From NCBI GenBank assembly GCA_937901335.1, contig CALCHC010000060.1, forward strand, positions 1-9,286: a stretch of 9,286 bases of DNA, given 5' to 3'. The translations under genes were made by a program, and so were the position numbers. Below the pieces are notes generated by a model that was given only the letters and a program-made list of their open reading frames with translations, did not search any database and had not been told where the DNA came from. Below, in pieces: positions 1 to 5,754 of this stretch. Positions within the stretch are counted from its first letter, which is position 1. Every line of letters starts with the position of its first letter. This DNA comes from an uncultured Phascolarctobacterium sp. (lineage in GTDB: Bacteria; Bacillota; Negativicutes; Acidaminococcales; Acidaminococcaceae).

Positions 1-1237
1 AAGTAACAACAACCTTATCCGCCAGTTCCAAAGCAATACCGCCCATGATGGGGCGTTTTTTATTGTCACGGTCACCACCGCAACCAAATATTGCCCACAA
101 TTTACCTTTAGTAATACTACGAGCGGTTTTTAAAACATTGTCCAAACCGTCTGGAGTATGAGCGTAGTCTACGATTACAGTGTACGGTTGACCAGCTTCT
201 ACCAATTGGAAGCGACCAGGAACACCTGCAAAACCGTTGAGCACATCGCAGATAATTTCTTTATCAATTTTTTCTGCCAAGAGGCAAGCTACTGCGCTCA
301 TTACGTTATACACGTTAAATTCACCGGTAATTTTCAAATTCAAATCCATTTCGCCAACGGGAGTAGCAAGCTTCAATTGCATTTCTTTTGCTTGCACATT
401 GAAAGAAATAGGATAAATATCGTTAGTGTGTTCCTTACCGTAAGTCAGGCAGTTAACTTTGGTACGAGCTTTGATGATTTCACTGGAAGCATCGTCCATA
501 TTGAACACGGCATTTTTATTTTCTTTCGCGCCATTAGCAAGACCTTCGAAAAGCAGACTCTTAGCATCGCGATAGTTTTCCAAAGTTTTGTGGAAGTCTA
601 AATGGTCTTGGGTAATGTTACTCAAAACTGCACAATCATATTCACAACCTGCCACACGATTCAAAACAAGAGCGTGGCTGGAAACTTCCATAACTACGTA
701 ATCGCAACCTGCATTTTTCATAGCAAAGAGAGCTTTTTGCAAATCAACTACGTCGGGAGTAGTGTTATGTGCTTCTACAGCTTCGTCTTCAATCATAATG
801 TTGATGGTACCAATCAAACCAACTTTGTAGCCTGCTTTACGCAATACAGTACGAATGATGTTGGTAGTAGTAGTTTTACCATTGGTACCGGTGATACCAA
901 GCATACGCATGTTTTTACCAGGGTAATCAAAGAAGAAAGGAACTACTGCTTCCATAGCTTTACGAGTATCAGGAACAACAAGCAAAGTTACGCCTGCAGG
1001 GATTTCTTCAGGAACATCTTCCACCAAAGCTGCAACCGCGCCTTTTTCTACAGACATCTTCAAAAACTTGTGACCGTCAACAGTTGCACCTTTCAAGCAA
1101 ATGAACAAGCTACCATTTTCAACAACGCGGGAGTCCGCAGTAACATCAGTAATTACTTTTTTATCGTCACCTAAAACTTGTACTTGTCCAATTTCATTAA
1201 TGAGTTTATCTATAATTAAGGTCAATTGCTTTTCCAT
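1..1237 (-). CDS. murE: UDP-N-acetylmuramyl-tripeptide synthetase MurE (3' end cut by window edge)
   Basis: ATP-dependent cytoplasmic Mur ligase that adds the third amino acid (meso-diaminopimelate or lysine) to UDP-MurNAc-L-Ala-D-Glu in peptidoglycan precursor synthesis. My translation from the ATG at 1237 is open for 412 codons to the left edge. It shows the P-loop GITGTNGKTTTT (residues 114-125), the substrate-binding HNTTPD (157-162), EVSSH (184-188), the carbamylated-lysine region NYRDAKSLLF with K226, the C-terminal-domain motif DYAHTPDGL (357-365) and FGCGGDRD (384-391). The family is usually about 480-500 residues, so roughly 80 are missing. The diagnostic DNPR motif for meso-DAP specificity should lie just past the edge, so the amino acid added cannot be read here. 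The start is supported by GGAGGT at 1244-1249, 6 bp upstream. It lies 91 bp downstream of ftsL, where ftsI/spoVD would usually be. Confidence 0.95.
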   Translation of the reverse strand, partial: MEKQLTLIIDKLINEIGQVQVLGDDKKVITDVTADSRVVENGSLFICLKGATVDGHKFLKMSVEKGAVAALVEDVPEEIPAGVTLLVVPDTRKAMEAVVPFFFDYPGKNMRMLGITGTNGKTTTTNIIRTVLRKAGYKVGLIGTINIMIEDEAVEAHNTTPDVVDLQKALFAMKNAGCDYVVMEVSSHALVLNRVAGCEYDCAVLSNITQDHLDFHKTLENYRDAKSLLFEGLANGAKENKNAVFNMDDASSEIIKARTKVNCLTYGKEHTNDIYPISFNVQAKEMQLKLATPVGEMDLNLKITGEFNVYNVMSAVACLLAEKIDKEIICDVLNGFAGVPGRFQLVEAGQPYTVIVDYAHTPDGLDNVLKTARSITKGKLWAIFGCGGDRDNKKRPIMGGIALELADKVVVT

Positions 1238-1258
1238 AACATTACCTCCAAAAGTGAA

Positions 1259-1281
1259 AGAGCAGCCAAAAGGCTGCCTCT
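1259..1281 (-). promoter_or_regulatory. Hairpin in the murE leader, possible attenuator
   Basis: On the minus strand a 6-bp GCAGCC/GGCTGC stem closes a TTTT loop. It extends by three more pairs across one bulged base (C1278 on the plus strand). The hairpin ends about 10 bp upstream of the murE Shine-Dalgarno sequence. The downstream flank is T-rich (CTCTTTCACTTTT) but lacks an uninterrupted T-run, so it would be a weak terminator at best. It could also be an RNA processing or stability element. The structure is seen; the function is inferred. Confidence 0.4.
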
Positions 1282-1297
1282 CTAAAATCTTATAAAA

Positions 1298-1306
1298 ATT
1301 ATATCA
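1298..1306 (-). promoter_or_regulatory. Extended -10 promoter candidate for murE
   Basis: The minus strand reads TGATATAAT, an exact TGn-TATAAT extended -10, in the gap between the ftsL stop and the murE start. The hexamer 17 bp upstream (TAGCCT) does not resemble TTGACA, but extended -10 promoters can work without a good -35. The predicted start near 1291 would give a leader of about 55 nt containing the 1259-1281 hairpin. This would let murE be expressed apart from the mraZ promoter. Confidence 0.4.
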
Positions 1307-1328
1307 CAAAGACTGCTAAAAGGCTATG

Positions 1329-1739
1329 TTAATTACGTGCTAAAACTGTAGGACCGTTAGAATTTTTTACCGCTCCAGCTTTAACGTAAATATTACTACG
1401 TGCCACGCTCATTCCTAATTCTTTTTCAGCAAAACGAATGATGCGACCAGGACCTTTAAGCTGCTCTACTTCAATTTTTAATTCGTTATTTTTGTTGATA
1501 AGATGTACTTCCTGACGTTGCAAGGCAATGATTTCATTACCATAATGCACTACGTCAGCACTACGCCATACAGAATACATGTAAGTTGCCAAGAAAGTAG
1601 CCATTAAAACTATTACACGACTACGCCAAACTTTACGAGTATCAACTTTCTTTTGCTGTTGTTGACGTATTTGAACTTCTTCAATTGTATACTGCTGCTC
1701 TATTTCGTAAGCAACATTGTCTAATTTTCTAGCTAACAT
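1329..1739 (-). CDS. ftsL: FtsL/DivIC-type cell division protein
   Basis: Small bitopic membrane protein of the divisome; FtsL forms a coiled-coil complex with DivIC/FtsB and DivIB/FtsQ that activates septal peptidoglycan synthesis. The 136-residue protein has a basic, Gln-rich cytoplasmic N-terminus (residues 1-41, with a QQQQKK run), one membrane segment (about 42-59), then an extracytoplasmic coiled coil (about 66-95). The characteristic DivIC/FtsL ending LKGPGRIIRFAEKELGM spans 94-110, followed by a short tail. Sequence alone barely separates FtsL from FtsB/DivIC, but the position directly after rsmH is the classical ftsL place. It starts 24 bp after the rsmH stop. Its ribosome binding site is weak (AAGGG about 13 bp before the ATG), so it may depend on translation from rsmH. 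The expected next gene, ftsI/spoVD, is missing. Confidence 0.85.
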   Translation of the reverse strand: MLARKLDNVAYEIEQQYTIEEVQIRQQQQKKVDTRKVWRSRVIVLMATFLATYMYSVWRSADVVHYGNEIIALQRQEVHLINKNNELKIEVEQLKGPGRIIRFAEKELGMSVARSNIYVKAGAVKNSNGPTVLARN

Positions 1740-1763
1740 TAACTTTCACGTACCCTTATATGT

Positions 1764-2696
1764 TCAAATTTTAATTGCGTATCTTAATCTTGCGCTTCTG
1801 GAGCGAGGATTTTCTTCAACTTCTTCTTTAGAAGGAGTGATGTTACCCACTTTCTTCAAAAGCGGTTTTTTACCACACACGCACACAGGAAGTTGCGGCG
1901 GGCAAGTGCAGCCTTTCGCCAGTTTAGCAAAAGTTTGCTTGATGATTCTATCTTCCAAAGAGTGGAAGGTAATTACACCAATGCGTCCTCCGCTTTTCAA
2001 GCGTTCAACTGCAGTAATCATAGTGTTTTCCAAGATGCCAAGCTCATTGTTTACTTCAATGCGAATGGCTTGGAAAGTTCTCTTAGCAGGATGGGGACCA
2101 TCAATGCGCGCTCCTTTGGGAATCGCTTTCTTGATAATATCCACCAGCTGATAAGTTGTAGTAATGGGAGCATTTTTGCGCTCGTTGACAATGAACTGAG
2201 CAATGCGTTTGCTCCAACGTTCTTCGCCGTATTTATAAATAAGCTCTGCGAGCTCATCTTCTTTGTAATTATTTACGATGTATTCAGCATCAAGTTTGGC
2301 ATCCTTGTTCATACGCATGTCCAAGGGACCATCGTGCATATAGGAGAAGCCACGTTCCGGAGTATCTAATTGATAACTGGAAACACCTAAATCGAAAAAG
2401 ATGCCATCAATTTGATCAATGCCCATGCTATCTAAAACATCAGCAAAGTTTTCGAAATTGGATTTTGCAATTGCAGTCTTACAAGTAAATTTGTCAAGCA
2501 AGCGTTCACTTGCAGCAGCAATAGCATCATCATCTTGATCAATACCTAAGAGCAAGCCATCTTTTTCTAATTGGGAAGCAAAGCCCCTACTGTGACCAGC
2601 ACCACCCATGGTGCAGTCAACATAGATACCATTTTTATCTGTAATCAGAAAGTCAATACTTTCATTAAATAATATACTTACGTGTTTAAATTCCAT
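1764..2696 (-). CDS. rsmH: 16S rRNA (cytosine(1402)-N(4))-methyltransferase RsmH (MraW)
   Basis: SAM-dependent methyltransferase that modifies N4 of C1402 in the 16S rRNA decoding centre. The length of 310 residues is normal for the family. Visible motifs are the SAM-binding YVDCTMGGAGHS (residues 25-36), the acidic GIDQDDDA (51-58), FFDLGVSSYQLD (100-111), HPAKRTFQAIRIEVNNEL (202-219) and ITFHSLEDRIIK (242-253). The C-terminal part has a CxC-x6-CxC cluster (C263, C265, C272, C274), which I recall from Gram-positive RsmH proteins. The ATG at 2696 is preceded by AGGCGG and lies 12 bp after the mraZ stop, so the two genes are almost certainly cotranscribed. The mraZ-rsmH-ftsL order is the conserved head of the dcw cluster. 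Confidence 0.97.
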   Translation of the reverse strand: MEFKHVSILFNESIDFLITDKNGIYVDCTMGGAGHSRGFASQLEKDGLLLGIDQDDDAIAAASERLLDKFTCKTAIAKSNFENFADVLDSMGIDQIDGIFFDLGVSSYQLDTPERGFSYMHDGPLDMRMNKDAKLDAEYIVNNYKEDELAELIYKYGEERWSKRIAQFIVNERKNAPITTTYQLVDIIKKAIPKGARIDGPHPAKRTFQAIRIEVNNELGILENTMITAVERLKSGGRIGVITFHSLEDRIIKQTFAKLAKGCTCPPQLPVCVCGKKPLLKKVGNITPSKEEVEENPRSRSARLRYAIKI

Positions 2697-2708
2697 TGTA
2701 ACCGCCTA

Positions 2709-3140
2709 TTAGATTCCCAAGTCTGCCAGCTGTTCAGCCATTTCGTTAACATCTTCAGCACTTTCTTCGTTGTATTCAGCCCATTTAGTAGCATCCCAAA
2801 TTTCTGCTCTGCTACCAACGCCAACGATGACTGCATTTTTCTCCAAGCCTGCGTGCGCACGCAAGTTTGCCGGAATAAGTACCCTGCCTTGTTTGTCGCA
2901 CTCACCTTCGCACGCACCACTAAAGAAGAAGCGGGCAAAGTCACGAGCATTTTTACGACTCATTGGCAAAGCTGTAAGCTTTGTTTCCAAAATATGCCAT
3001 TGTTCCATATCGTAAACAAAAAGGCAACCGTCAAGACCTTTAGTAATAATAAACTTGTTACCTAAACTTTCGCGGAGCTTCGCGGGCATGGCAAGGCGTC
3101 CTTTAATGTCTAAGGTATGTTCGTATTCACCTAATAACAT
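2709..3140 (-). CDS. mraZ: Transcriptional regulator MraZ
   Basis: DNA-binding protein of the SpoVT/AbrB-like swapped-hairpin fold; family members assemble into ring-shaped oligomers and repress their own dcw promoter by binding direct repeats. The frame is open further upstream, but the ATG at 3140 gives the standard 143-residue protein beginning MLLGEYEHTL and is preceded by AAAGGTGG. Upstream codons lie inside the promoter and do not resemble MraZ. Two family repeats are visible, each with a DxxGR signature: DIKGR at residues 11-15 and DKQGR at 82-86, the latter followed by VLIPANLR. The C-terminus is acidic (about 124-143). It is the first gene of the operon, 12 bp before rsmH. Periodic GTGGTG boxes over its start site suggest autoregulation. 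Confidence 0.96.
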   Translation of the reverse strand: MLLGEYEHTLDIKGRLAMPAKLRESLGNKFIITKGLDGCLFVYDMEQWHILETKLTALPMSRKNARDFARFFFSGACEGECDKQGRVLIPANLRAHAGLEKNAVIVGVGSRAEIWDATKWAEYNEESAEDVNEMAEQLADLGI

Positions 3141-3145
3141 TTTGA

Positions 3146-3181
3146 CACCACCTTTCACCACTTTACACCACTTTTCTCCAT
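3146..3181 (-). promoter_or_regulatory. Putative MraZ operator: 10-bp-spaced GTGGTG direct repeats
   Basis: Read on the minus strand, GTGGTG occurs exactly at 3166-3171, 3156-3161 and 3146-3151, each 10 bp from the next. A degenerate fourth copy (ATGGAG, 4 of 6 matches) sits in the same register at 3176-3181, touching the -10 box. The repeat unit is about WAARGTGGTG. MraZ proteins are known to bind short GTGG/TGGG-type direct repeats in front of their own gene, with spacing near one helical turn. Here the boxes cover the predicted transcription start and the mraZ ribosome binding site, which is the 3'-most box itself. That position would block both polymerase escape and reinitiation. Confidence 0.8.
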
Positions 3182-3208
3182 TATACATACTTTTTTTATA
3201 AAAAACAA
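3180..3208 (-). promoter_or_regulatory. mraZ (dcw operon) promoter
   Basis: On the minus strand a TTGTTT -35 box (3203-3208) is separated by exactly 17 bp from a perfect TATAAT -10 box (3180-3185). The predicted start is around 3173, giving an mRNA leader of about 33 nt. The spacer is AT-rich. The putative MraZ repeats begin at the -10 box and run downstream. Confidence 0.8.
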
Positions 3209-3277
3209 TAGTCCACTCAAGCATCATGGGAAAAAGTTTGACAAAAGAAAAATTTTTACAAAAAATCTTCAAGAAAT

Positions 3278-3306
3278 TTGGCAACTCTGTCTGGAAATGC
3301 TATAAT
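3278..3306 (+). promoter_or_regulatory. Promoter of the DUF1858 gene
   Basis: TTGGCA (3278-3283), a 17-bp spacer and TATAAT (3301-3306) form a near-consensus housekeeping promoter. Immediately upstream (about 3248-3268) are A- and T-tracts including the palindrome AAAAATTTTT, placed where an UP element would contact the alpha subunit. The promoter is divergent from the mraZ promoter, with about 70 bp between the two -35 boxes. The match predicts strong expression. Confidence 0.85.
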
Positions 3307-3352
3307 GTTACAAGGAAATTAAATCCAATAAATCACAAAGGAGTTTTATACT

Positions 3353-3553
3353 ATGATTACTAAAGATACCGGCATCATTGAAGCTGTTCAAAATCATCCT
3401 GAAATTTTGCAAGTTTTTGCTGAATACGGTCTCGGTTGCGTAGGTTGCATGGCTGCTCGTTTCGAAACTTTGGAACAAGGCGCTGCTGCTCACGGCATCG
3501 ACATCGAAGCTTTGGTTGCTGACCTTAATAAAGCAATCGCAGACAACAAATAA
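3353..3553 (+). CDS. DUF1858 small redox-disulfide protein
   Basis: A 66-residue soluble protein made of a single DUF1858 domain (the domain of the hybrid-cluster-protein-associated disulfide family, also found at the N-terminus of ScdA/RIC-like proteins). The hallmark is GLGCVGC with C29 and C32, preceded by TGIIEAVQNHPEILQVFAEY and followed by a helical segment ending GIDIEALVADLNKAI. The pair of cysteines could form a redox-active disulfide or contribute to an Fe-S or metal site; the biochemical role of these stand-alone proteins is not established. AAAGGAG at 3337-3343 is a strong ribosome binding site. It is the only plus-strand gene here and is monocistronic, with a near-consensus promoter and a strong terminator. 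No hybrid cluster protein gene is nearby. Confidence 0.9.
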   Translation: MITKDTGIIEAVQNHPEILQVFAEYGLGCVGCMAARFETLEQGAAAHGIDIEALVADLNKAIADNK

Positions 3554-3569
3554 AACTAACCATAAGCAC

Positions 3570-3604
3570 AAAAGCTCCCACTCATACGAGTGGGAGCTTT
3601 TTAA
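3570..3604. terminator. Bidirectional terminator between the DUF1858 gene and nfo
   Basis: A perfect stem, AGCTCCCACTC / GAGTGGGAGCT (3573-3583 with 3588-3598, 11 bp), closes an ATAC loop and is flanked by A-runs on the left and T-runs on the right. On the plus strand it is followed by TTTT and a T-rich stretch, just after the DUF1858 stop codon. On the minus strand it is followed by TTTTG and lies just past the nfo stop at 3607. It can therefore serve both converging genes. Confidence 0.92.
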
Positions 3605-3606
3605 TT

Positions 3607-4440
3607 TTATTCTGTATATTTACTTCTTAACAATGCAATCTCGTTTGCGTAACCAGGAAGCTCGTTGGGAGTTTCTAGATAAAAGGGCAAGTTTCGCAAT
3701 GCAGGATGGTTAATGATTTTAGTCATTGCTTCTAACCCAATGTTACCTGCACCAATGCAAGCGTGGCGATCCTTATGACTGCCTAAAACATTCAGGCTAT
3801 CGTTCATATGAATAGCGTGCAAACGCTCCAAGCCAATAATTTTATCGAACTCTTCCAGCACGCCGTCAAGATCATTGACGATATCATAACCACCATCAAA
3901 AATATGACAAGTGTCCAAGCACACGCCCATCTTTTCGTTCAAACGGACCTTGTCCAAAATTGCACGCAGTTCTTCAAAATTGCGACCAACTTCGCTACCT
4001 TTACCTGCCATTGTCTCAAGCAGAACGGTGGTATGCAAATCTTTATGAAGAACTTCGTTGAGCATAGCACTGATTTTTTCAATGCCAACTTCTACACCTT
4101 GCTTCACATGGCTACCAGGATGGAAGTTATACAAATTACCAGGCACATACTCCAACATCTCCAAGTCGCCTTCCATAACATTGCGAGCGAAATCACGTAA
4201 GCCTTCGTCGGCAGCACAAGGATTCATTGTATAAGGTGCATGAGCCAAGAGCTTGGCGAAGTTATTTTCTTGGCACAACTTTACAAGAGCAGCAGCGTCT
4301 TCAGGATTAACAGCCTTTGCCTTACCGCCACGGGGATTGCGAGTAAAAAATTGAAAGGTGTTGGCACCAATGGATAAAGCAGTCTTACCCATCGCCAAAA
4401 AACCTTTTGAATTCGAAAGGTGACATCCAATATTTAACAT
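3607..4440 (-). CDS. nfo: Deoxyribonuclease IV (AP endonuclease, Nfo family)
   Basis: Zinc-dependent endonuclease IV that cleaves DNA 5' to abasic sites and removes 3'-blocking groups in base excision repair. All nine metal ligands of the TIM-barrel family are present: H67 (in AHAPYTMN), H107 (YNFHPGSH), E142 (LLETMAGKG), D176 and H179 (LDTCHIFDGG), H211 (AIHMNDS), D224 and H226 (DRHACIGAG) and E256 (YLETPNE). The frame is open 13 codons further upstream, but the ATG at 4440 gives a normal 277-residue enzyme starting MLNIGCHLSNSKG, preceded by GAGGAG. That Shine-Dalgarno sequence is the last two sense codons of the upstream DUF2130 gene, whose stop is only 4 bp away, so translation is probably coupled. 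The gene ends at a bidirectional terminator. Confidence 0.96.
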   Translation of the reverse strand: MLNIGCHLSNSKGFLAMGKTALSIGANTFQFFTRNPRGGKAKAVNPEDAAALVKLCQENNFAKLLAHAPYTMNPCAADEGLRDFARNVMEGDLEMLEYVPGNLYNFHPGSHVKQGVEVGIEKISAMLNEVLHKDLHTTVLLETMAGKGSEVGRNFEELRAILDKVRLNEKMGVCLDTCHIFDGGYDIVNDLDGVLEEFDKIIGLERLHAIHMNDSLNVLGSHKDRHACIGAGNIGLEAMTKIINHPALRNLPFYLETPNELPGYANEIALLRSKYTE

Positions 4441-4444
4441 ATGC

Positions 4445-5629
4445 TTACTCCTCACCTTTCTTCGCTTCCAGCTCTGCAAACTTTGCTTGCATTGTAGGAT
4501 TGTTACGAGTCAAACGCTTAATGGACAAGTCTTCTGCCTTGTTGTTGGCAAGACGCAGATTATTTTCAGAAGAAAGCAATGCTTCCTTAGTTTTTTGCAG
4601 ATGATCAATAGTTTTATCAATCTCTTCAATTGCTTTTTTGAATTTTTCGCTGGCAATGCGATAATTTCTAGCAAACTTCTCTTTAAAATCGTTCATATCC
4701 TCTTCGAAGTGGGAAATGTCGATGTTTTGATTTTTAATTGTTGCCAGTTCCTTCTTGTATTGCAGAGAGTTCATAGCTGCATTACGGAGCAAAGTAATAA
4801 TGGGAATAAAGAACTGCGGACGAACAACGTACATTTTCGGATAACGATGGGACATATCTACAATGCCACCGTTATATAATTCGTTGTCTGCTTCCAGCAA
4901 GGAAACAAGGACTGCATATTCGCAGTTCTTTTCTTTTCTATCCTTATCGAGTTCTTTCAGGAAGTCTTCGTTTTTATGCTTGGTAGCAGTTTCGTCAGCT
5001 TCATTCTTCATTTCGAACATGATGGAGATAAATTCAGTGCCTTCTTCGTCATATTCACGGAAGATAAAGTCACCTTTACTACCAGTTCGTGCGTCATTGT
5101 CTTTTTCGAAGTAAGCATTACGGAAAGCAGTAGCACGCAGTCTGTTGAATTCAATCGCACAGTGCTGTTCCAAAGTTTCACCAATCATTTTGGTTGATTG
5201 TCTTGCTTTCAAATCACGATAATACGCAATTTGGTCTTCCTTCATTTTCAGCTTTTCTTCGTAGCCGTCTTTAATAGATTGCTCGCGAATTTTACTTTCT
5301 TTTTCACTAGCTTCCACCTTGCTAGTGAGTTTCAAAAGCTCTTGATTCTTTTCAGCAAGCTGCCTTTCTGTTTTGAAAACAACTTCACTAACCGCAAGGC
5401 GTTTTTCCATTTCGTAGGAAGCCAATCTTGCTTGAAGTGCAGTAATCTCTTTTTCCTTAACTGCAACAGCTTCATTTTTTATAGCCTCCAAGCGAGCTTT
5501 GTATTGTGCTTCACGTTCCAGAACTTCTTTTTGAAATTCTCTATCGCGAATTTGTTTCACAATGGCAGCGTAACCGGATTCATCTACTTGAAAAACTTCT
5601 CCACATTTAGGGCATTTGATTTCTTGCAT
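4445..5629 (-). CDS. DUF2130 domain protein, coiled coil with PD-(D/E)XK-like nuclease signature
   Basis: A 394-residue soluble protein of the DUF2130 family; function not established. It begins MQEIKCPKCG with a single CxxC (C6, C9), too few ligands for a complete zinc ribbon in a monomer. A highly charged coiled coil follows (about 25-145), then a globular domain (about 148-290). That domain has the pattern GETLEQH (E151/E154), GSKGD (D187) and FEMK (E206-x-K208), spaced like the alpha-helix Glu, Asp and E-x-K of PD-(D/E)XK nucleases. A second charged helical region (about 290-365) ends the protein. The start at 5629 is chosen over an ATG 7 codons upstream because AAAGGAG sits 8 bp before it and the family begins at the CPKCG region. 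The next gene, 4 bp downstream, is nfo, which suggests a DNA-related role; this is inference. Confidence 0.88.
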   Translation of the reverse strand: MQEIKCPKCGEVFQVDESGYAAIVKQIRDREFQKEVLEREAQYKARLEAIKNEAVAVKEKEITALQARLASYEMEKRLAVSEVVFKTERQLAEKNQELLKLTSKVEASEKESKIREQSIKDGYEEKLKMKEDQIAYYRDLKARQSTKMIGETLEQHCAIEFNRLRATAFRNAYFEKDNDARTGSKGDFIFREYDEEGTEFISIMFEMKNEADETATKHKNEDFLKELDKDRKEKNCEYAVLVSLLEADNELYNGGIVDMSHRYPKMYVVRPQFFIPIITLLRNAAMNSLQYKKELATIKNQNIDISHFEEDMNDFKEKFARNYRIASEKFKKAIEEIDKTIDHLQKTKEALLSSENNLRLANNKAEDLSIKRLTRNNPTMQAKFAELEAKKGEE

Positions 5630-5661
5630 AATATATCTCCTTTCGAACAAAAGGTTTCTTC

Positions 5662-5667
5662 ATTATA
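5662..5667 (-). promoter_or_regulatory. Candidate -10 box for the DUF2130-nfo unit
   Basis: A perfect TATAAT on the minus strand lies 32 bp upstream of the DUF2130 ATG, downstream of the pepT terminator. It would give a leader of about 25 nt carrying the AAAGGAG ribosome binding site. No convincing -35 box is present 16-18 bp upstream (ATATTT at 17 bp), and there is no TGn extension. It is supported mainly by position. Confidence 0.4.
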
Positions 5668-5716
5668 TGAGTAGCTTCTTTGATAAATATATCTTAACAA
5701 AAATCATCCAAACATG

Positions 5717-5749
5717 CAAAAACAGCAGTCACCTTTCGGCAACTGCTGT
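5717..5749 (-). terminator. Rho-independent terminator of the abgT-pepT unit
   Basis: On the minus strand ACAGCAGTTGCC pairs with GGTGACTGCTGT through 12 pairs, including two G-T wobbles, around a GAAA tetraloop closed by C-G. The stem is followed by TTTTGC, making a five-T run with the last stem base. It lies directly after the pepT stop at 5755. The plus-strand side is also followed by a T-rich stretch. Confidence 0.88.
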
Positions 5750-5754
5750 AATTT

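Noticed and set aside
158..1174. Two plus-strand open frames (147 and 190 codons) across murE
   Set aside because: They are mirror frames of murE. The minus-strand translation shows every Mur ligase motif without interruption.
3146..3171. Periodic repeat as a CRISPR or microsatellite
   Set aside because: The unit is only 10 bp with 6 bp exact, there are no spacers of CRISPR length, and the position over the mraZ start site fits a known type of operator.
3238..3243. TTGACA on the plus strand as a second -35 box
   Set aside because: There is no TATAAT-like hexamer 16-18 bp downstream (AAAAAT at 17 bp), and the TTGGCA/TATAAT pair further on is much better placed for the DUF1858 gene.
3141..3284. 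Upstream extension of the mraZ frame by 48 codons
   Set aside because: The extension would run through the -10 and -35 boxes and the operator repeats. The ATG at 3140 gives the standard MraZ N-terminus and length.
3308..3571. Minus-strand 87-codon open frame opposite the DUF1858 gene
   Set aside because: It overlaps a plus-strand gene with a clear promoter, ribosome binding site, CxxC domain and terminator, and it has no domain of its own.
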